Positions 23,226 through 34,369 of a DNA stretch of 64,000 nt are shown piece after piece (the first letter of the stretch is position 1; every line of letters begins with the position of its first letter). The DNA comes from Dromaius novaehollandiae (lineage: Eukaryota > Chordata > Aves > Casuariiformes > Dromaiidae). The DNA is taken from assembly GCF_036370855.1 (NCBI RefSeq), contig NC_088130.1, forward strand, positions 14,351,543 through 14,415,542. The letters are read 5' to 3'. The translations under genes and the position numbers were made by a program. The notes beneath the pieces were generated by a model that had not been told where the DNA came from, did not search any database, and saw only the letters and a list, made by a program, of their open reading frames with translations.

Positions 23226-24345
23226 TGTGATGCGCCACTAGAGGGGTGTCCGGGATTCTTTTGGATTCCGGGGTTAGTTGCACTGAACTCGAGAGAGCAT
23301 CATGTGTCAAGTGTGAGAATTTATGAGAGATAAGAGGTTATAACAAAGCTAAAAGTATAGTAAAGCTAGAAATATAGCAGAAATGAAAATATATATACAT
23401 ATCAGAGCTCTACAGTCAAACAATGGGCGCACAGTACAGCGACCACTCTCGCCCCTTATGGGCCACCCCTCCGGTAATTTTTCCTCCGGCTTCTCCTCAC
23501 CACGCCGTTGACATCAGGGGCATCCCTGCTGATGGGTGGGTGCTGGGGTCCACAGGCCAGCTGATGGTGGGTCTGAGTCCACACCAACCTGCGTGGCTTA
23601 CTCTCTTTTATAGCCAGTCAGAACAATGCCAGCCCGCAGTTATACCAAAGCAGCATGGCCTCAGTCAATAATGGTGTGCATATCAGCAGATGACCCAGTG
23701 CTCAGCCCACAGCCCTGCTCCCTGGGTAGCAACGCGCCCATTAACGGGTCATTCTGCGGGGAATGGCTCCACAGGGCCGAGATGTCTATGGTGGGGGTCT
23801 GCGGTGTCACTTCTCCTTTGTCTGGACTTGTCAATCATGGGGTCGTTGGAGGTTGTGCCCCCAGGCTGCAGCAACCCTGCAGTGTGGTGGCTCCGGCCGT
23901 GGTGCACCCGGGGTCCGTTAACTCTTGAGGAGCACCCCAGAGCCAGCCCCTCTTCTATGGGCTGCACCATCTGCAGTCCCACGCTTGCCTGTGTGGCGCC
24001 TGTCACTTACGCAGCTACTTTCTCAAATTCTTTCTTACCCTAGCTTTGTGTAGGGTGTTTTTCCTAGTCTGAATCCTGCTTAACAATAAGTACATGGAAG
24101 GAAGTTAGGATTTAGAGAACTCAATTGATAAGGATTCTCACTCATATATTACAAAAGAAACATCTTTTTCTTTCTGCCCCCAAAATTCAGATATTTTGCT
24201 CTGCTTAATCTAACCTTTAAATCTTATCTTTCCTAATCCTGATCTCATATTAGTGCTTGTGATTTCTTAAAGTTCTTGTGTAGAGAGAATTCTATAGTCA
24301 AAACTTTCTAGATGGTAGGAATCATATTTAACATCCACTGAAATT
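23226..24345 (-). mobile_element. ERV-C LTR
   Basis: The LTR begins on the plus strand at TGTGATGCGCCA (its U5 end, since gag and primer site lie on the minus strand to the left). Its other end is not certain; 24345 is where a duplicated 59-bp sequence and a CR1 fragment begin. The same U5 edge is partly seen at 15473-15530. Confidence 0.5.
23947..24005. repeat. 59-bp direct repeat, copy 1
   Basis: Begins CCCCTCTTCTATGGGCTGCA and recurs at 24352-24410 with three mismatches, 405 bases apart in the same orientation. Confidence 0.8.
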
Positions 24346-24351
24346 ATTTCT

Positions 24352-24410
24352 CCCCTCTTCTATGGGCTGCACCATCCGGAGTCCCACGCTTGCCTGTGTG
24401 GCACCTGTCA
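24352..24410. repeat. 59-bp direct repeat, copy 2
   Basis: Second copy of the sequence at 23947-24005. It directly abuts the CR1 fragment at 24411, so it marks a recombination or insertion junction. Confidence 0.8.
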
Positions 24411-24605
24411 GCTCCCTAACTCTTTCTTCCCCTACTGTGGGTAATGCTTCACTCCCCCAGATTCTTCCACTAGACTTGGGGACCTGGGAGGCCTGAGGGC
24501 AGACCTTACCTGTGAAAACTGAGGGGGAAAAAAAGAAATTGAGTGCCTCAGCCTCTTCTATGTCCTCAGTCACTAAGTCTCCTGCCCCACTGATCTGCAG
24601 GCCTA
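24411..24605 (-). mobile_element. CR1 ORF2 fragment
   Basis: Minus-strand translation SGAGDLVTEDIEEAEALNFF followed by VFTGKVCPQASQ matches the CR1 segment [19 protein letters not shown] and [12 protein letters not shown] at 28265-28360. About 65 codons are present, between a duplicated 59-bp sequence and an LTR-like fragment. Confidence 0.8.
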
Positions 24606-24639
24606 CTGTTAGGGAGTTGTCAAATCCAGTAGCCCAATA

Positions 24640-25015
24640 GAGGGGAGGCTGCTGCAGTTCCATGTCCCCAGATCCAACCAGTAGTGAGGCCGAGCACGGA
24701 TTCCCAGTAGCCAAACACGTGTATGCAATACACACATGCACAGCCAGCCACACAGACCAATGCAGAGAGAAACAAGCAACATTCACACAAACAGCACCAA
24801 TGGCCTCATCCTGTTCCCCTCTAGCTGATCAGGATGAAGGTCTGTTGGTGGGAAATATGTGTATATATATGCAATGTGGATCCCTCCAGTAGCTGGGCTT
24901 AGACACTCAGTCTATCCAGTAGCTGGCCCCTGGATACCAGGCCTTTCCAGTTGCTGGCACCTGGAGATCAGAGTCCCCAAAACCTGCAGTCCCACTACAG
25001 TTGCTGGTACAGACC
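24640..25015 (-). mobile_element. LTR-like fragment with CCAGCAACTGG-type repeats
   Basis: This stretch is homologous, inverted, to about 47766-48190. Both carry the GGATCCCTCCAGTAGCTGG/CCAGCTACTGGAGGGATCC block, a TA-rich tract and several spaced copies of a CCAGCAACTGG-like motif. It is the end of an unclassified LTR-type element; the other copy is inserted in the Polinton R capsid gene. Confidence 0.6.
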
Positions 25016-25029
25016 TTTGACCTATGGTC

Positions 25030-26640
25030 AGGTAAGGAAGTGGCAGATGGGGTTGATAACCAAAGGGTGTGGGGTGATGTAAATAGAAGGGACCTCTTAA
25101 TCAACAAAATGGGGCTGAAGTGGAATCACCCCAAGCATATGCAAGTAAATAAAGAAGTGTCTATGGGGCCACATTATGGGGAAAGCTCTCATGCCCTTTC
25201 TAGGAAGTCAGCATGCTGGGGTGCCTCTCTGAAGTGCCTGTGCACTAATGCATGCAGAATGGGGAACAAACAGGAGGAATTAGAAATCTGTGTGCAGTTA
25301 GAGGGCTACAATCTCATTGGGATCACAGAGACATGGTGGGATAGCTCACATGCCTGGAGCGCTGTGATGGCTGGCTGGATGGATACAGGCTCTTCAGGAA
25401 GGACAGGCCGGGAAGGTGACGAGGGGAAGTTGCCCTTTATGTGAGAGAGCAACTGGAATGCATGGAGCTCTGCCTGGGGACGGGTGAGGGGCCAGCTGAG
25501 AGCTTATGGGACAGGATTAGTAGGCAGCCCAACATGGGTGACATTGTCGTGGGTGTCTGCTATAGACTGCCTGATCAGGAAGAAGAAATAATGAGGCCTT
25601 CTTCAGACAACTGGAAGAAGCCTCACGTTGGCAGGCCCTGGTCTCCATGGGACATTTGAACCACCCCGATATCTGCTGGAGGGACAACACAGCAGGGCAC
25701 AAGCAATCCAGGAGGTTTCTGGAGTGCATCGATGACAACTTCCTGACACAGGTGATCGAGGAGCCAATGAGGAGGGGCGCTCTGCTGGACCTCATACTTA
25801 AAAACAAGGAAGGACTGGTCAGAGATGGGAAAGTCGGGGGCAGCCTTGGCTGCAGTGAGTATGAGATGGTGGGGTTCAGGATCCTGCGAGGAGGGGAAAA
25901 AAGCAAAAAGCAGGATCACAAGCCGGGACTTCAGGAGAGCAGGCTTCAGCCTGTTCAGGGACCTGCTTGGAAGAATCCCATGGGATATGGCCCTGGAGGG
26001 AAGAGGGCTCCAAGAGAGCTGGCTGATATTCAAGGATCACCTCCTCCAAGCTCAAGAACGGTCCATCCCCACAAGTGGGAAATCGAGCAAAGGCGGCAGG
26101 AGGCCTGCATGGATGAACAAGGAGCTCCTGACTGATCTCAGACATAAAAAGGAAGCATACAAGAGCTGGAAGCAGAGTCAGGTGACCTGGGAGGAATACA
26201 TAGATACTGTCTGAGCATGCAGGGATGGGGTTAGGAAAGCCAAAGCCTATCTGGAGTTGAATCTGTTGAGGGACATGAAGGGCAACAAGAAAGGCTTCTA
26301 CAGGCACATGAGCAGCCAAAGGAAGACTAGGGAAAATGTGGGCCTGCCGCTAAAGGGGGCCAGGGCCCTGGTGACAAAGGATTCGGAAAAGGCAGAGGTA
26401 CCGAATGCCTTCTTTGCTTCGGTCTTTACTGGTAAGACCGGCCTTCAGGAATCCCCAGCCCCTGAGACCAGAGGGGAAGTCCGGAGCAAGGAAGACTTTC
26501 CCTCGGTGGAAGAGGATCAAGTGAGGTTACACTTAAACAAACTGGACATACACAAGTCCATGGGCCTTGATGGGATGCACCCATGAGTGCTGAGGGAGCT
26601 GACTGACGTCATTGCGAAGCCACTCTCGATTTCCTTTGAA
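25030..26640 (+). mobile_element. CR1 LINE ORF2 fragment (endonuclease and start of RT)
   Basis: From about 25215 the translation shows the apurinic-type endonuclease domain (NLIGITETWWDSSHAWSA), and from 25870 to 26586 the linker and RT amino-terminal region (FKDHLLQAQERSIPTSGKSS; HLNKLDIHKSMGLDGMHP). Stops and frameshifts occur throughout (for example TGA at 26213, TGA at 26584). It stops at TCGATTTCCT, before the RT catalytic core. The match start near 25030 is uncertain. Confidence 0.85.
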
Positions 26641-27250
26641 ACGATGCATTTCAATTTAGTTTGAGCTCATTTGAAGAAAACAACCTAAAAGGCATGGGTA
26701 ATGGGCGTCTGGTTCCCTCCTTGCTCCATGCACGAGGTTGAACTTTGCAATTAGCAAATGGGAAACCTCATTGCAATTCAGGGTCTAAAATATCACCAGG
26801 CTGGAATAAAAGGGGAAGTCATCACTCCCAGGTAAAGACCAAGCTTTCTCCCTGTCAACAAATCCAGGTGGGATGGAGAAACCCACCCATTCAATGCACA
26901 AATCTCAGATGAAAATCCAAGTCATGCTGATGTATTTACTTGGCTAAAGGGCACTTTTTGAGATATGTCTGAGATAAAATCTCTTCTAGCTTTGTGGAGG
27001 TTTCAGCCTAAATTGATAGAGTGGGTGGGGAAGGGGAATCTTAAATCAAAGGAGCGGCATTTATTGGCAGAACACTGATCAGAGCTGAATTGCAAACAAA
27101 AGAAACGGAACCTCTGAGATAAGTGTCAACTCCCAATTCTAGCAAAAAAGGATAGTAATAAAACTAGCAAAAGTGCTGGGGTTTATTTTTCATGAGAGTT
27201 TCTGTTGAAGGTATTTTTTGCTTTAGTTTGGTTGGGCTTTCTTTTTTCCA
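26641..27250. other. Unassigned interval between CR1 copies
   Basis: About 600 bp without a long open frame or a recognised repeat. AT content is moderate. Nothing further can be said. Confidence 0.4.
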
Positions 27251-27485
27251 TAGAATCACAGAATAATTTAGGTTGGAAGGGACCTCTGGAGGTCATGTAA
27301 TCCCCCCCCCCCCCCCCCATACAAAGCAAGGCCAACTAGAGCAGGTTGCTCAGGGCCTTCTCCAGTCGAGTTTTGAATATCTCCAAGGATGGAGACTCCA
27401 GAACCTCTCTGGGCAACCTGTTCCAATGTTTGACCCACCCTCACAGTGAAAATTTTCTTCCTAGTGTCTAATTGGAATCTCCCTT
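27251..27485 (-). mobile_element. CR1 3' end
   Basis: TAGAATCACAGAATAATTTA followed by GGTTGGAAGGGACCTCTGGA is the reverse complement of the CR1 3' tail, followed inward by the ORF2 terminal region. A C-homopolymer of about 18 bases (27302-27319) sits inside, likely grown by slippage. Confidence 0.85.
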
Positions 27486-27636
27486 TTAAGAAGTTTCTAT
27501 TTAAGTTTCTGCATGCACGTTTTTAAAGGGTTCAATGAAAACATCAAACAAAGAAAAATCCTCTTTTGTTTTTCAAAATGCAGTAGAAGTAATTTTGTTC
27601 ATGAAAACTAGATTTTTTTGGAAACTATCATTTTTT

Positions 27637-27756
27637 GCCTATGGCCACACCACCCTGAACATGCCCAATCTCATCTGATCTTAGAAGCTAAGCAGGGTAG
27701 GGACCACTTACTATTTGGAGGGGAGACCTCTTGAGAATACCAGGTTCTGTAGGCTT
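27637..27756 (+). pseudogene. 5S rRNA-derived sequence
   Basis: 120 bp starting GCCTATGGCCACACCACCCT, with CTAAGCAGGGT (box A region) and GGGAGACC (box C), ending CTGTAGGCTTT. Length and internal control region fit vertebrate 5S rRNA, but many positions differ (for example CATGCCCAATCTCATCTGATC instead of the usual GC-rich form), mostly C-to-T or G-to-A. This suggests a decayed 5S pseudogene or the head of a 5S-derived SINE. It is flanked by CR1 pieces; no SINE tail is clear. Confidence 0.85.
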
Positions 27757-27800
27757 TCCCTTGGGAGATGGTCCTGGAGAGAGGAGGGATCACACACACA

Positions 27801-27918
27801 ATCGCAGAATCACAGAATGGTTGAGGCTGGAAGGGACCTCTGGAGATCATCTAGTCCAACCCCCCCTGCTCAAGCAGGGTCACCTACAGCACGTTGCCCA
27901 GGACCCTATCCAGGTCCA
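27801..27918 (-). mobile_element. CR1 3' tail in inverted orientation
   Basis: ATCGCAGAATCACAGAATGG then the CTCAAGCAGGGTCACC block is the reverse complement of a CR1 3' end such as 36933-37035. It abuts a plus-strand CR1 at 27919, so the two CR1 copies are head to head in an unusual join. Confidence 0.85.
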
Positions 27919-29970
27919 GGAGGGCTGGTTGATTTTCAAGGATCACCTCCTCCAAGCTCAAGAATGGTCCATCCCCACATGCAGGAAGTCAAGCAAAGGC
28001 AGCAGGAGGCCTGCATGGATGAACAAGGAGCTCTTGACACAACTCAAACATAAGAAGGAAGCATACAAGAGGTGGAAGCAGGGTCAGGTGATCCAGGAGG
28101 AATATAGAGACACTGTTTGAGTGTGCAGGGATGGGGTTAGGAAAGCCAAAGCCCATCTGGAGCTGAATCTGGCGAGGGACGTGAAGGGCAACAAGAAAGG
28201 CTTCTATAGGTATACCAGCAGCAAAAAGAAGACTAGGGAAAATGTGGGCCTGCTGCTGAATGGGGCAGGGGACTTGGTGACAGGGGACATGGAAAAGGCC
28301 GAGGTAATCAATGCCTTCTTATCCTTGGTTTTTACTGGTAAGATTTGCCCTCAGGAATCCCAGGCCCCTGAGACCAGTGGGAAAGTCTGGAGCAAGGAAG
28401 ACTTACCCTTGGTAGAGGAGGATCAAGTTAGGGAACATTTAAACAAACCGGTCACACACAAGTCCATGGGACCTGATGGGATGCACCTACGAGTGCTGAG
28501 GGAGCTGGCCGATGTCATTGCAAGGCCACTCTCGATTTCCTCTGAAAGGTCATGGCAATCGGGGGAGGTTCCTGAGGACTGGAAGAAAGCAAATGTCAGT
28601 CCTACTTTCAAGAAGGGAAAGAAGGAGGATCCAGGGAACTACAAACCGGTCAGCCTCACCTCGATCCCTGGGAAGGTGATGGAGCAAATCCTCCTGGAAG
28701 CCATTTCCAAACATATTAAGGACAAGAAGGTGATTGGGAGTAGTCAGCATGGATTTATAAAAGGGAAATCATGCTTGACCCACCTGATAGCCTTCTACAA
28801 TGAGATGACTGGCTCAGTGGACAAGGGGAGAGCAGTGGATGTTGTTTATCTTGACTTTGGCAAGGCTTCCGACGCTGTCTCCCACAACATCCTCATAGAC
28901 AAACTGATGAAGTACGGGGTAGATAAGTGGTCAGTGAGGTGCGCTGAAAACTGGCTGAACTGCTGGGCTCCAAGGGTTGTGACCAGCGGCACAAAGTCCA
29001 GCTGGAGGCCAGTCACTAGTGGTGTCCCCCAGTGGTTGATACTGGGGCCAGTTTTGTTTAATATTTTATTAATGAGCTGGATGATGGGGCAGAGTGCACC
29101 CTCAGCAAGTTTGCAGACTATACAAAATTGGGAGGAGTGGATGATAGACCAGATGAGTGTGCATCCATTCAGAGGGACCTCGACGGGCTGGAGAAATGGG
29201 CAGACAGGGATCTCATGAAGTTCAACAAAGGGAAATGCCAAGTCCTGCACCTGGGGTAGAATAACCCCATGCACCAGTACAGGCTGGGGGCCAACTGGCT
29301 TGAAAACAGCTTTTCAGAAAAGGACCCGGGGGTCCTGGTGGACAACAAGTTGAACATGAGCCAGCAAATGGGGCCAACAGAATCCTGGGCTGCATTAGGA
29401 AGAGCGTCACCAGCAGGTCGAGGGAGGTGATCTTTCCCCTCTACTCAGCACTGGTGAGGCCACATCTGGAGCGCTGGGTCCAGTCCTGGGCTCTCCAGTG
29501 CAAGAAAGACATGGACATATTGGAGCAAGTTCAGCAAAGGGCCAAGAAGATGATGAAGGGATTGGAGCTTCTGACATATGAGGAGAGGCTGAGAGAGCTG
29601 GGATTGTTTAACCTGGAGAAGAGAAGGCTCAGGGGGGATCTTATCAGTGTGTATAAATATCTGAAGGGAGGGAGTAAAGAAGACAGAGACAGACTCTTCT
29701 CAGTGCTGCCCAGTGACAGGATGTGAGGCAATGGGCGTAAATTGAAATACAGGAGATGATTGCACTTAAACATAAGAAAAAACTTCTTTACTGTGAGGGT
29801 GACTGAGCAGTGGAACAGGTTGCCCAGAGAGGTTGTGGACTCTCCATCCTTGGAGATATTCAAAACCCGACTGGACATGGCCCTGAGCAACCTGCTATAG
29901 TTCACCCTGCTTTGTGCAGGGGGGTTGGACAAGATGACTTCCAGAGGTCCCTTCCAACCTCAACCACCAC
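27919..29970 (+). mobile_element. CR1 LINE ORF2 with RT domain and 3' end
   Basis: The longest CR1 copy. The frame 28121-29218 covers the [61 protein letters not shown] and the first catalytic Asp in [13 protein letters not shown]. The FADD box, read in a shifted frame near 29109-29127, is FADYTKLG, so the second catalytic Asp is a Tyr; a frameshift lies just before it. After ORF2, the 3' UTR ends GAGGTCCCTTCCAACCTC near 29955. The element lacks its 5' part and is inactive. Confidence 0.9.
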
Positions 29971-30039
29971 ATGATTCTTTGAAACAAGCTCATCTTCAAC
30001 CTAAGACATTATCAAAACCAAACCGAAAGCAAAAAACTT

Positions 30040-30943
30040 CAGAGGCCCGACCTGCCAAAAGTTTTCAAGCAGCAAACCAAGCTCAGAGTTAGGGGGACGA
30101 CCATGGGCCCACTTCCCTTTTCAAAGGCTACAAATAGATTATGCGGATATGCCATCCGCCAATGGGTACAAACACTTGTTAGTGATAGTAGATCAGTTAT
30201 CAGGCTGGGTAGAAGCTTTCCCAACAAGAAAGGCCGACGCAGGAGGGGTAGTAAAAGCCTTACTGAAAGAAATCATACCCAGGTGTGGGGTCCCAGAAGC
30301 CATTGATTCAGACAGGGGTGCCCATTTTACGGCAAACATAATCACTCAATTATATAAATCACTAGGAATAAAAAGAAACCTACATGCCCCTTATCACCCA
30401 CAGTCTTCAGGACAGGTAGAAAGAATGAATAGAACATTAAAAGAAAAAAAAATAGCAAGAATATGCACACGTGCTAGCCTAAAATGGCCAGAAGCATTGA
30501 ACTTAGCTCTATGGGATGTTTGAAATGCCCCACAACAACCCATAGGACTAACACCAGCAGAAATTCTTTTTGGGAGACATTTAGCAATACCAGGGACTTA
30601 TATCCCTGCTAAGACCAGTCTATTAGACGGAGATGAACGAGTGACACAATATGTACTGGCTTTACAGGAACAGTTTAAGGCTTCACAAAATCAGGCTCAA
30701 TGGTTTCAGCCAGTACCATCAGACGTTCAGGTACATGATATACAGCCTGGAGATAAAGTATTGGTAAAGATATTCTCATGAAAAGCAAAATTGGAATCAA
30801 AATGGGAAGGACCCTATATTGTATTGTTAAGTTCTTATTACGCTGTTGAAGTTCTAGGAAAAGAGAATTGGATTCACCACTCACACGTAAAACGAGTGGC
30901 GGTCCAAGAAGCAAGCACGGCAGATGTCACAACGGAACAATGA
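30040..30943 (+). pseudogene. pol: ERV-A(+) integrase (partial)
   Basis: The frame 30149-30523 covers the core: DQLSGWVEAFPTRKAD, IDSDRGAHFT (second Asp) and QSSGQVERMNRTLKE (Glu). The first Asp sits upstream in IDYADMPS (about 30130). It is nearly identical to the minus copy at 38805-39482. A TGA after ALWDV (30521-30523) and another near 30779 (TTCTCATGA) break the C-terminal part, which extends to TGA near 30943. The zinc-binding domain is truncated. Confidence 0.85.
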
Positions 30944-31148
30944 AGACAACCACACAAGGTTCGATGGGATACACGACTTCCCAAAGTACTTCATCAATTA
31001 AATAATCGATACGGGCCCACTGGAAGCCCTGTAAGCTGAGCTTTCTTTGTAAAAACTGAGCAGATTTTTCCTTCTTTTTAATGGGGTAACCTGTTCAGAC
31101 TCACCCCACCAAAACAAGTCTCTATTTTCTCTTACCACACCCTGCAGG

Positions 31149-33239
31149 ATGGCAGATGGAAGTGCCATGTTCATGTTGCTATTCCAAACCCTGACAATAC
31201 TACTTCTCCTAACCTGTGGTCAAAGAACCCTAGAGTGGCCATGGTCCCATGCCCGTGTTAAGTATACCAGAAGTATGGGACTGAATTCTAATAAAAACTT
31301 GAACCTCTTAACCCTGGTCATGCACGGAACTGAAGTATACTTAGAAAATGAATGGAGCTGGGATAGTACTAACTGACTTCCCCAACTCCTGGGAAAGACA
31401 GGACAAGAAATAAAGATAGGATGCCAGGTGGTCAATGGGTCCACCCATGAGAAGGCAACTCAAATCTCTCTCACCAAAGTCAAATCAAAAGAAAAAGAAA
31501 GGAAAATTTGTGCCACTGAAAGATTGGACTGTTGGTACAATTTTACCTTAGAACAACCTGTTTTTGTAGTTTGCCTCCGGGCTCACCACAGCATGGGGCT
31601 ATCATTTAAATTTAAAATAGGCATTACTAAGCTTAGTACAACAACATCCACCCCGACTATAATTGTTTCCCCCAACATAAATACCTCTATTGTTATGAAG
31701 GATAAGAAAACTCTATCCCCACAAATTTTTGAAATTGGACCATATGTGATCAAAAATACAGGCCAACAACAAGTGTTATTTAATCCATCATGGTGTCTCA
31801 AAGAAGTAGAACTGTTAATGCAAATTAATATTTCCACAATCAAACCGACCTGTTCACCATTCTTAAGTACATCCTATGCAGGATGATCAGCATGGTTGCA
31901 TAGGTGAACCCTCACCTCTCCAGAACGAACGAGGAGAGATGTGACCGGTATCATAGGAACAGGATTGGGAGTCCTAAATAGTATAGATGCTGAAGAGCTC
32001 ATAAATAAGCTAAGCACAACAACAAGTGATTTGTACAAATCAGAACATCCATTGAGGTCTTCTCTATTAGCATTGGGAGCTAACCAATCGCTTTCATCCG
32101 AGATATTGCCTCAATGGGAAACAATGAATGAAAAAGACCACCAATTGATTGTGGATGCACTTGGGGCAGCCCAAATTAATGTTTCCCTAGCTCTTAGTTG
32201 CATCCAAGCTCAATTGTGGATGCATTCTATGGTAGCGGCAATTATAAGGGAAGGAGAAGAGGGCACTTTACCCACTGAAATTTGAAAGGTAATTTGGGAT
32301 AATGCAACCAAATTTGAAAAAGAATTCCAATCCTGGTGGTATTTGGTCAATGTTACTTATGATCCCATCAACACTAAGATCACAGCCTTTGTTTTAACAA
32401 TACGCAGTGCTTCAGCATATACAATATACCCAATCATTGCATTGGGATTAAATCACAATGGAGCTATGATCTATCCGTTGGAACATAGAGTATGGGCCCA
32501 ACGAAACGGAAATAAGTGGCAAACTGTTGACGTTAGCGCATGCGTTGTACGGGAACAGCAAGGATTTATTTGTGAAAGTAATACTATCAAAGCCCAGGAC
32601 ATTTGTCTTGACACTGAACAAAATGTTTGTCATTTTGAAATACATCCTGATGAAACCTCTGAAACTGTACTTGTATATATTGGAAAAGGATGTGTATGTA
32701 TGAGGACCTTTTGTAGTCTTATATTCATAGATAACATTGCTGTAAATACAAGTAATCACTCAAATATTTGTGTTTGTAACTTTACCAAAATTATGGGATG
32801 CGACTTTAATTATTCAGCTCCTATTACGTCTTATCAATTGTTACAATCTAATTATACATTGAGCCAAAATTTACTACCTACCCCCATTGGAATGAATCTT
32901 ACACTGGTGAACAAACTACTACAACATGATGACCTGCGTTGACTGCTAGAACGCATCCGAAACAATGGACAGAAAACTCTAATCGCTGTTCATCATGATG
33001 CAGAAGAGATACACCACGTCTTGGAAAGGGTGAAGAAGGACGGAGAACATCATGGGTGGGAAACTCTTCTGGAATGGTCACCAACTGCAACAGGGATTTA
33101 TAATCACCTGTTGCACCCGGTAGTAGTTGTGTTAAGTTTAACTGTGCTATGCCTATTACTTACGATCATATTATACATAAGATTATGGAAAGTGATAGTA
33201 CGCCTCAAAAGACTTCGAGAACTCTGTTTAAAGTATTAG
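31149..33239 (+). pseudogene. env: ERV-A(+) envelope, one frame with TGA stops
   Basis: A single reading frame of about 697 codons, in phase from ATG 31149 to TAG 33237, with no frameshift but five internal TGA codons (31374, 31884, 31905, 32283, 32940). A hydrophobic signal peptide (FMLLFQTLTILLLLTCG) starts it. A furin-type RTRR site (about 31926-31937) separates SU from TM, followed by a hydrophobic fusion-peptide-like GIIGTGLGVL. A membrane anchor (VVVVLSLTVLCLLLTIILYI) and a short basic tail end it. The TM part is unusually long and Cys-rich; I did not find the CX6CC motif of gamma-type TM proteins. Envelopes mediate entry; this copy cannot be made in full. Confidence 0.85.
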
Positions 33240-33254
33240 CAGGGATGCGTAATA

Positions 33255-33271
33255 AAAACAAAGGGGGGGAC
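33255..33271 (+). promoter_or_regulatory. ERV-A(+) polypurine tract
   Basis: AAAACAAAGGGGGGGACC just before the LTR start is the plus-strand primer site of reverse transcription. The same tract precedes the minus copy's 3' LTR near 37806-37815. Confidence 0.85.
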
Positions 33272-34003
33272 CGTTAAAGAATAGCGAACTGAAACTGTCT
33301 AGAGGTAGCCGCTTAGCACAACTTCTATAAAACTTGCTTAGCATGAGTAGCTAAATTTGCTGAAGCCTTAGGCCGCACTCAGCTAACACGAGGAACTTTC
33401 ACCTAGTTCAGTAAGAAAGGGGCCCAGAGCTGGTTCAGGCCAGAAAGATAAGGAAGTTACAAGCAGTCTGTGTTCCCGTGCCTCACACTCCAAAAGGGAG
33501 GATGTCAAGACTTTGAAATAAGGCCTGTGCAGGGCGTCAGGACCTCAAGGGACAAAGCCTCCTCTCACTGCTGGGGCAGTGTTAATTGTTGTGGTCTGGA
33601 ACTACCTCCTCCTCGTCAGGACCTTGAGAGACAACGGCGGGACCCAACAAGGAACGAAGACACATCCGTCAGCAGAAGCCGCAACAGTAAAGATAAGGAG
33701 ACACACAGCCTGCCTAGGGACAACGATGAGGCCCAATAAGGAGCAGGAGACCCCAGACCTAAAAATTACTATTGGTCTGAACTACCGCGTGAGGGGTGGG
33801 AAACTTAATTTGAAAAAGCTATAATTGCCCAGGGATTTCTTTGTTCGGGGTCCCTCTTCAGAGGCACCCAGCTCGAGCTGTAATTACTGCACGCGCGTCA
33901 TTAAAATTTATTTATTTAATTCGCTTTGATTTGGCTCCAAACTTCTCAGCGGTAACCTAGGGTCGGACCCTGTTATGGTGGCCAGCGAGCCTAACCTTCC
34001 ACA
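33272..34003 (+). mobile_element. ERV-A(+) 3' LTR
   Basis: 732 bp. It begins CGTTAAAGAATAGC (TG mutated to CG by comparison with the minus copy) and ends CCTTCCACA. It aligns along its length, inverted, with 43832-44567. It carries ACTTCTATAAAACTTGC as a TATA-like element (about 33320) and, in the 3' part, TCATTAAAATTTATTT. Confidence 0.9.
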
Positions 34004-34369
34004 GGGTGTTCTGACATCACATGGAGTATGACTGTGACAAAATGGCAGCTGCAACAAAACAGTGGTCCCTATGGGCAGTGGGAGAGACTGCCTGGCCTTG
34101 ACAGAATTCTGGGGTAAACAAGAAGGCATGTCTTCAGCTATCATCCAATCATAGGGCATTCTGCGATCACGTGGGGTATAAGGGGGTCAAAAATGGCATC
34201 CCCCAGGGACAAAGGGAGGTGGGGTAAACCCGTCATGTGACTGGAAAAGGCAAGTGAATTCTGGGCAAAGTGGGGCACGTGATTGCATGTGAGGGGTGAG
34301 GCTTCCACTGGAAGGGGGGGGAATCACCTGTCACTTCTTATCTTGTATGAAAGTTGTCCTTTAACTACT
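34004..34369 (-). repeat. Outer end of a Polinton TIR
   Basis: On the minus strand it begins AGTAGTTAAAGGACAAC and continues through GATAAGAAGTG, a CACGTG-type box and the CCAATC motif, aligning with 12962-13450. Its inner side is cut by the ERV-A(+) LTR at 34003, so the retrovirus landed in, or recombined with, a TIR. The AGT...ACT terminus fits Polintons. Confidence 0.7.

Larger units (their letters stand above)
30040..34003 (+). mobile_element. ERV-A(+) provirus, 5'-truncated (integrase, env, 3' LTR)
   Basis: Starts inside integrase, then env, polypurine tract and 3' LTR. It is the plus-strand sister of the ERV-A(-) provirus at 37747-44567. The left end abuts a CR1 3' tail, and the right end (34003) abuts a Polinton TIR. 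Gag, protease, RT and 5' LTR are missing. Confidence 0.9.

Noticed and set aside
28121..29218. 365-codon open frame as a host gene
   Set aside because: It is CR1 ORF2 reverse transcriptase, 5'-truncated and with a changed catalytic box.
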